In this document: positions 59,150-64,000 of the stretch, one piece after another
How the letters are laid out: the number at the start of each line of letters is the position of its first letter
Position numbering within the stretch: the stretch's first letter is position 1
Source: Thermohahella caldifontis
Lineage (GTDB): Bacteria; Pseudomonadota; Gammaproteobacteria; Pseudomonadales; Oleiphilaceae
Direction: 5' to 3'
Length of the DNA: 64,000 nucleotides
NCBI RefSeq assembly: GCF_041153465.1
Contig: NZ_CP154858.1
Coordinates: forward strand, 1,984,001-2,048,000
Program-made: the position numbers and the translations under genes
The notes under the pieces: model-generated
Databases searched by the model: none
What the model was told of the DNA's origin: nothing
Seen by the model: the letters and a program-made list of their open reading frames with translations, nothing else

Positions 59150-60130
59150 ATGACTCGGACACTGCTTCGCTGGCTCGACAATGCACGACGCGCCCAGACC
59201 GTTGCGCCCGACGACGACCGCGTCGACTGGCGGCGCATCTGGCCCTTCATTGCGCTCCATGTCGCAGCTGTCTGGGCCCTCTGGCAAGGTGCCTCCACGG
59301 CGGCGCTCATGGCCTGCGCAGTCTCTTACCTGATCCGCATGTTCGGCATCACCGCTTTCTATCATCGCGGCCTGTCGCACAAGGCATTCCGCATGTCCCG
59401 GACGGTGCAGTTCATCGGTGCCCTGCTCGGCACCACCGCCACGCAGCGCGGGCCGCTCTGGTGGGCCGCCCACCATCGCCATCATCATCAGCATGCGGAT
59501 ACCGATCGCGATGCCCACTCGCCGCGACATGGGTTCCTGCGCAGCCACTGTGGCTGGTTCCTGAGTCGCAAGGGCTTTCACGCACCGGCCGGGCGCGTCA
59601 AGGATCTGGAGCGCTTCCCGGAGCTGGTCTGGCTCGACCGCTTCGACTTGGTGGTCGTGATCGCCTACGGCCTGTTCTGGGCAGGCCTGGGTGCCCTGCT
59701 GGCCTGGCTGGCGCCGTCTCTTGGCACCTCGGCTCTGGAGATGTTCCTCTGGGGCTATGTGGTGTCCACCGTGCTGCTGATTCACGCCACGCTGGCCATC
59801 AACTCGCTGGCCCACCGGTTTGGCTCGCGGCGCTATGCCACACGGGATGACAGTCGCAACAACTTCTGGCTGGCGCTGCTCACCCTGGGCGAGGGCTGGC
59901 ACAACAATCACCATCACTATGCCGCGAGTGCGCGCCAGGGATTTCGCTGGTGGGAAGTGGACATCACCTGGTACATCCTTCTGGGCATGGAAAAGCTGGG
60001 CTGGGTGCGGGACCTGAGGCCGGTGCCGGCGCACAAGCTCAACCCGGAGGTGGCATCCACCCCGAAGGCTGCGACAACGGCCGCGCTCAATCCCACCGGG
60101 CAGACCGGCGAATCGGGAGGTGTGGCATGA
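59150..60130 (+). CDS. acyl-CoA/acyl-lipid desaturase (stearoyl desaturase type)
   Basis: A 326-residue membrane di-iron desaturase. Histidine boxes: HRGLSH near residue 70, HHRHHH near residue 105 and HNNHHH near residue 245, the SCD/Ole1-type set. Four helices lie around them (IALHVAAVWALWQG, VVVIAYGLFWAGLGALL). Typically introduces a cis-delta-9 double bond. It differs from the desaturase at 10091 in its third box (HNNHH versus QIEHH), so they are not recent duplicates. GGGAG lies seven bases before ATG 59150. Its stop overlaps the FAD protein as ATGA. Confidence 0.9.
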   Translation: MTRTLLRWLDNARRAQTVAPDDDRVDWRRIWPFIALHVAAVWALWQGASTAALMACAVSYLIRMFGITAFYHRGLSHKAFRMSRTVQFIGALLGTTATQRGPLWWAAHHRHHHQHADTDRDAHSPRHGFLRSHCGWFLSRKGFHAPAGRVKDLERFPELVWLDRFDLVVVIAYGLFWAGLGALLAWLAPSLGTSALEMFLWGYVVSTVLLIHATLAINSLAHRFGSRRYATRDDSRNNFWLALLTLGEGWHNNHHHYAASARQGFRWWEVDITWYILLGMEKLGWVRDLRPVPAHKLNPEVASTPKAATTAALNPTGQTGESGGVA

Positions 60131-61383
60131 AGCTCGCCATTATCGGAAGCGGCATTTCAGGCCTGACGGCCGCCTGGCACCTGCAGCATGACCATGAGGT
60201 GACGGTCTTCGAAGCCGGAGACAAACCCGGCGGGCACACGGATACCCACACACTGGACATCGAAGGCCAGCAGGTACGCGTGGACAGCGGGTTCATCGTC
60301 TTCAACCGCCACAACTACCCGAACTTCTGCAAGATGCTGGATGCGCTCGGTGTCGAGGCCCAGGCCAGCGACATGAGCTTCAGTGTCGTCCACGAAGGGC
60401 TGGATCTGGTCTACGGCGCTGCCGGCCTCGGCCGCCTGCTGGCGCGCAAGCGCAACCTGCTGCGCCCCGACTTCTATCGCATGCTGTGGGACCTGCGTCG
60501 CTTCTACCGCGAAGCACCGGCCTTGCTGGACAGCGACGATGACACCCTGACCCTGGGCGAGTACCTGGATCAGAACGGCTACAGCCCGGCATTCAGCGAA
60601 GGCCATATTCTTCCCATGGCAGCCGCCCTCTGGAGTTCCTCCATGGACTTTGCCCGCCACTTCCCTGCGCGCTATTTCGTGGCCTTCATGGCCAATCACC
60701 GCATGTTGCAGGTCAATGAACGGCCTCAGTGGCTGACCGTCCGGGGTGGATCGGATACCTATGTGCAGGCGCTGATCCGGCAGTTCAGGGGCACCCTCCT
60801 GACCCGGCAGCCGGTGCATGCGGTGCGGCGCCACGCAGGGGGCGTGACGCTCCTGACCGAGGCCGGCCCGGCCGAATTCGATGGCGTCGTCATGGCCTGC
60901 CACAGCGATCAGGCACTCGCTCTGCTGGATCATCCCTCCGCAGCCGAACAGGCTGTGCTGGGTAACATCGGCTATGCCTCCAACCATGTGACGGTGCATC
61001 ACGATGTCCGCCAGCTGCCGCCTGCCCGCGCGGCCTGGGCGAGCTGGAATGCACGGGTGACCCGGGATGCCCGCAGCCACTGTCAGGTCAGCTACTGGAT
61101 GAACCTGCTGCAGAACCTGCCGGTGAAAACGCCGGTCATCGTGTCACTCAATGCCGAACACCAGATTGACCCGGACACGATCTGGCTCACCCGCACCTAC
61201 GCCCACCCCCAGTACACCACGGAAACGCTGCGGGCCCAGCGCCGCCATGCCGACATCAGTGGCCAGCAGCGCACCTGGTATTGCGGTGCCTACTGGGGCT
61301 GGGGATTCCATGAGGATGGTGTGCGCAGCGCCCTGACCGTGGTTGACCAGATTCAGCGGGAGGCGACCTCGCATGCGGCATAA
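60127..61383 (+). CDS. FAD-dependent amine-oxidase-like oxidoreductase
   Basis: A 418-residue flavoprotein: IIGSGISGLTAAWHL (dinucleotide-binding), EAGDKPGGHTDTH, VDSGFIVFNRHNYPNF and a C-terminal YCGAYWGWGFHEDGVRSA. This is the amine-oxidase-like family found in Cfa-type gene clusters. In Rhodobacter an oxidoreductase of similar position (UfaD) desaturates methylated fatty acids on the way to furan fatty acids; orthology is not proven here. Start and end overlap the neighbours, consistent with strict coupling. Confidence 0.88.
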   Translation: MKLAIIGSGISGLTAAWHLQHDHEVTVFEAGDKPGGHTDTHTLDIEGQQVRVDSGFIVFNRHNYPNFCKMLDALGVEAQASDMSFSVVHEGLDLVYGAAGLGRLLARKRNLLRPDFYRMLWDLRRFYREAPALLDSDDDTLTLGEYLDQNGYSPAFSEGHILPMAAALWSSSMDFARHFPARYFVAFMANHRMLQVNERPQWLTVRGGSDTYVQALIRQFRGTLLTRQPVHAVRRHAGGVTLLTEAGPAEFDGVVMACHSDQALALLDHPSAAEQAVLGNIGYASNHVTVHHDVRQLPPARAAWASWNARVTRDARSHCQVSYWMNLLQNLPVKTPVIVSLNAEHQIDPDTIWLTRTYAHPQYTTETLRAQRRHADISGQQRTWYCGAYWGWGFHEDGVRSALTVVDQIQREATSHAA

Positions 61384-62122
61384 GGCTCTGGCGACCGGGC
61401 ATGTCTGGCACCGGCGTTACACACCGGTGGCTCACGCCTTTGACTACCCCCAGTGCATGCTGTGGATTGACGTGGCGCAGTGGGACACACTCGACGCCTT
61501 GCCGGGCTGGTCCACCCGCCGGCCGGCCGTGGTGCGGGTCAACCGTGCCCACTATTTTCGCCCCGACGTCAGCGACCTTCGCGAAGCCGTCAGGACGGCT
61601 GTCCTCGCGCATCACCCTGACCTGGACATCCACCGCGTCATCCTGCTCGGCAACCCGTCCTGGTGGGGCTTCTGCTTCAATCCGGTCGTCTTCTACTTCT
61701 GTCTGGATGCGCAGGACCGGCCGTTGGCGGTGCTGTCGGAAATCGAAAACACTCCGTGGCATGAACGCCACCACTATGTCCAGCGCTTCAGCGACGTGGC
61801 GGACGGGGTCTCCCAGGCCACCTTTGACAAGACCTTCCACGTCTCGCCCTTCATGCCCATGCACCTGACCTATCGGTGGCGCTTCCGGCTCAGCGAGGAG
61901 AAGGTCCACATTCACATGACACTGCTGGAGAACGGCCAGCGCTGCTTCGAGGCCGTGCAGGCGCTGACCCTTGAGCCCCTGACGCACGGGGCGGCGCTGA
62001 AGGCACCCCTGCGCTTTCCCTTCATGACTGCACGCACGGTCTGGGGCATCTACTGGCAGGCCCTCAAACTCAAACTCAAGCGGGTCCCGTTCTACCCGCA
62101 TCCGGAAAGGAGACTTTCATGA
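61373..62122 (+). CDS. DUF1365 family protein
   Basis: A 249-residue protein with the DUF1365 pattern: ALATGHVWHRRYTPVAHAF, ILLGNPSWWGFCFNPVVFYF, VLSEIENTPWHERHHYV and FDKTFHVSPFMPM. It is always found with the FAD oxidoreductase and Cfa-like genes but its biochemical activity is unknown. The ATG at 61373 overlaps the previous gene by 11 bases, and its own stop overlaps the next gene as ATGA. Confidence 0.9.
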   Translation: MRHKALATGHVWHRRYTPVAHAFDYPQCMLWIDVAQWDTLDALPGWSTRRPAVVRVNRAHYFRPDVSDLREAVRTAVLAHHPDLDIHRVILLGNPSWWGFCFNPVVFYFCLDAQDRPLAVLSEIENTPWHERHHYVQRFSDVADGVSQATFDKTFHVSPFMPMHLTYRWRFRLSEEKVHIHMTLLENGQRCFEAVQALTLEPLTHGAALKAPLRFPFMTARTVWGIYWQALKLKLKRVPFYPHPERRLS

Positions 62123-63384
62123 ACATGCCCCTGATGACACCCCCGCTTGCCACACTCGATCGACCCGCACGCCTGGCCCGGTCCCTGATTCTCAAGCGGT
62201 TGCGCCAGCTTGAGAACGGCTCACTGACCCTGGTGGACAGTGAGGGCCGGGAGACATTCGGCGACCCGCAGGGCGCGGAACTGGCGGTGACCCTGACGGT
62301 GCTGAACGGCCAGTTCTACACCCGCCTGATGCTGGGTGGCCCCAATGGCGCTGCAGAAAGCTATCTGGAGGGCGAATGGGCCTGTTCGGACCTGACGGCA
62401 CTGATCCGGCTGCTGCTGCGCAACCGAGACGTACTCGAGGGTTTCGGTCGCGGTCTGGCGGCCGTGCGCTCGGCGGCCGACTGGCTCTGGCACGCCCTGA
62501 ACCGCAACACCCGTTCGGGTTCGCGCAAGAACATCGCGGCCCACTACGATCTGGGCAATGATTTCTTCCGCCTGTTCCTGGACTCGCGCCTGATGTACTC
62601 CAGTGCCCTGTACCGGACTGGCCAGGAGACACTCGAAGAGGCGAGCGAAGCCAAGTTGCGCCACATCTGTGACAAGCTGATGCTCACGCCCGACGATCAC
62701 CTGCTGGAAGTGGGCACCGGCTGGGGCGGACTGGCCATCTACGCGGCCCGGCACTATGGTTGCCGGGTCACCACCACCACGCTGTCCCGCGAACAGTATG
62801 AGGAGGCGCAGCGCCGTGTCGCAGAGGCCGGCCTCGACGATCGCGTCACCCTGCTGCTGGAAGACTACCGGGACCTGACCGGGACCTACGACAAGGTGGT
62901 GTCGGTCGAAATGGTGGAGGCCGTGGGGCATCAGTATCTGGATACCTACTTCCGGACATTGCATGACCGGCTCAAGCCCGGCGGACAGGCGCTCATCCAG
63001 GCCATCACCATCGATGACCAGCGTTATGAGGCAGCGCTGAACGAAGTCGATTACATCAAGCGTTACATCTTCCCGGGCAGCTTCATTCCCTGTGTCTCCG
63101 TGCTGACGTCATCCGCCGCGCAGGCGGGACTGCGCCTGTTCAACCTCGAGGATATCGGTGCCTCCTATGCACTGACCCTGCGGGCCTGGCGCGAGCGCTT
63201 CGAGGCGAAGCTGGATACCGTGCGTGCCCTGGGCTACGACGAGCGCTTCATCCGCATGTGGCGGTTCTACCTGTGCTACTGTGAAGGCGGGTTTCTGGAG
63301 CGCGCCATCAGCGACGTGCACCTGCTGCTGACCCGCGACGGGGCGGATCGCCCCCAATGGCTGGGACAGGCCAGCCATGTCTGA
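62119..63384 (+). CDS. Cfa-type cyclopropane/methyl-branched fatty acid methyltransferase
   Basis: A 421-residue SAM-dependent enzyme. N-terminal lipid-binding part up to about residue 120; then AHYDLGNDFFRLFLDSRLMYS and SAM motif LLEVGTGWGGLAIYAA, SVEMVEAVGHQYLDTYF and YIKRYIFPGSFIP (typical of Cfa). It transfers a methylene or methyl group from SAM to double bonds of phospholipid acyl chains. In this cluster it is probably the UfaM-like or Cfa-like partner of the desaturase and FAD enzyme. Confidence 0.9.
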   Translation: MNMPLMTPPLATLDRPARLARSLILKRLRQLENGSLTLVDSEGRETFGDPQGAELAVTLTVLNGQFYTRLMLGGPNGAAESYLEGEWACSDLTALIRLLLRNRDVLEGFGRGLAAVRSAADWLWHALNRNTRSGSRKNIAAHYDLGNDFFRLFLDSRLMYSSALYRTGQETLEEASEAKLRHICDKLMLTPDDHLLEVGTGWGGLAIYAARHYGCRVTTTTLSREQYEEAQRRVAEAGLDDRVTLLLEDYRDLTGTYDKVVSVEMVEAVGHQYLDTYFRTLHDRLKPGGQALIQAITIDDQRYEAALNEVDYIKRYIFPGSFIPCVSVLTSSAAQAGLRLFNLEDIGASYALTLRAWRERFEAKLDTVRALGYDERFIRMWRFYLCYCEGGFLERAISDVHLLLTRDGADRPQWLGQASHV

Positions 63385-64000
63385 TCTGAATCCGGTCTGG
63401 GTCCTGCTCCTCGCCCTGTTTGCCATCGCCTGGTGGCGGCAGGTGCGCTCGGAGAACGCCGGCTGGGTGGATGTCTTGTGGGCCGCCTGCACGGCGCTGT
63501 TCGGTGCCGCCTTCGCGCTGACCGGACAGGGCGATTTTTTGCTCCGTGCGCTGACGGCCGTGCTTTATGTGCTTGCCTACGGCCGCCTGGCCCTGTATCT
63601 GCTGCGGCGCGTGGCCCGGGACCCGGAGGAGGACGGCCGCTACCGTGCCCTGCGCAACTGGGCGGGCCCGCGTGCCCCCTGGGTCTTTGGCCTGTTCTAT
63701 CTGGCCCAGGCGGGTTTCGTCTGGCTCTTTACCTGGCCGGCGCGCGTGCTGGCAGAGGGCACACTGCCTCCGGCATGGGCACTGGCGCCCGGACTGGCGC
63801 TGTGGGTCATCGGTCAGGCCGGTGTGCGTATCGCCGACCGGCAGCTGGATGCCTTTCGGCGCCGCCCGGAAAACCGCGGCCGCACCTGTCGTGACGGCCT
63901 GTGGCGCTATTCCCGTCACCCCAACTACTTCTTCGAGTGGCTGCACAGCTTCACCTGGCCGCTGCTCGCCCTGAACTCGCCCGGTGGCACCCTGCTGTGG
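63377..64000 (+). CDS. DUF1295 family membrane protein (partial)
   Basis: The open frame runs past the window's end, with at least 208 residues. The N-terminus MSDLNPVWVLLLALFAIAWW and ENAGWVDVLWAACTALFGAAF start a run of about six helices; DGLWRYSRHPNYFFEWLHSF is the family signature shared with 3-oxo-5-alpha-steroid 4-dehydrogenase and isoprenylcysteine methyltransferase-like enzymes. Probably reduces or methylates a lipid substrate. The start overlaps the Cfa-like stop by eight bases. Confidence 0.88.
   Translation, partial: MSDLNPVWVLLLALFAIAWWRQVRSENAGWVDVLWAACTALFGAAFALTGQGDFLLRALTAVLYVLAYGRLALYLLRRVARDPEEDGRYRALRNWAGPRAPWVFGLFYLAQAGFVWLFTWPARVLAEGTLPPAWALAPGLALWVIGQAGVRIADRQLDAFRRRPENRGRTCRDGLWRYSRHPNYFFEWLHSFTWPLLALNSPGGTLLW

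Noticed and set aside
1..64000. tRNA, rRNA, CRISPR arrays, insertion sequences, phage or attachment sites
   Set aside because: None seen on either strand; no cloverleaf-like stretches, no repeated spacer pattern, no transposase motifs.

Overview
The window looks like a chromosomal segment of a GC-rich gammaproteobacterium related to the Pseudomonas / Oceanospirillales / Nevskiales-type lineages. The strongest evidence is gene order: ppx / trxA-rho-ubiD-fre is followed by hemY-hemX-hemD-hemC-algR-algZ and then divergent argH, an arrangement typical of Pseudomonas-like genomes. Codon use and composition are even throughout. I see no rRNA, tRNA, CRISPR array, insertion sequence or prophage.

Layout. 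1-885: frameshifted tail of a sugar-type ABC ATPase and a decayed CorA fragment. 886-4251: DUF3015, an Lnb/DUF4105 periplasmic protein and a lipoprotein hydrolase. 4266-7018: a minus-strand locus with a seven-repeat FG-GAP lipoprotein between two paralogous secreted proteins of unknown function. 7346-10061: an OsmC-YcaO fusion ending in a strong hairpin, and a phasin-like small protein. 10091-13823: a desaturase/ferredoxin-reductase pair divergent from a TetR regulator, with similar half-sites over both -10 elements, then a hotdog thioesterase. 13872-17692: a pseudo-phosphatase/tetraheme cytochrome lipoprotein with a DsbA-like protein, then OsmC, a small coupled protein and a zinc-less sirtuin. 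17801-24969: a double-thioredoxin-fold GST, DUF2288, Kv-type channel, YheT hydrolase, a four-helix membrane protein, a frameshifted sensor kinase with its binding protein, and a LysR regulator. 24959-30201: PepD, YjgN-like DUF898, M48 peptidase (apparent CTG start), EamA transporter, START protein.

30387-38092 is a second-messenger cluster: a PleD-like diguanylate cyclase, a degenerate HD-GYP protein (apparent ATT start), a GGDEF-like/EAL phosphodiesterase, convergent gap, and a large PAS-GAF-GGDEF-EAL protein. 38126-42372 (minus) holds an NHL double propeller, an amino-acid-type binding protein, FKBP and DUF4124. 42525-56153 contains YheS, Ppx, TrxA, Rho, UbiD, Fre, the HemYXDC set and AlgR/AlgZ.

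56210-57872 is argH plus a frameshifted small gene. 57879-64000 is a lipid-modification island: SnoaL-like and chalcone-isomerase-like proteins diverge from an acyl desaturase, FAD oxidoreductase, DUF1365, Cfa-type methyltransferase and DUF1295 protein, all linked by short overlaps. The divergent promoter holds five GTGAA/TTCAC pentamers about one helical turn apart. This region is the best candidate for an interesting regulated system: the enzymes could desaturate, methylate and oxidise membrane acyl chains, for example to furan or cyclopropane fatty acids.

Three genes (near 220-225, 22208-22211 and 57661-57662) are each broken by what looks like loss of one C or G from a homopolymer. This pattern is at least as consistent with sequencing error as with real pseudogenes.
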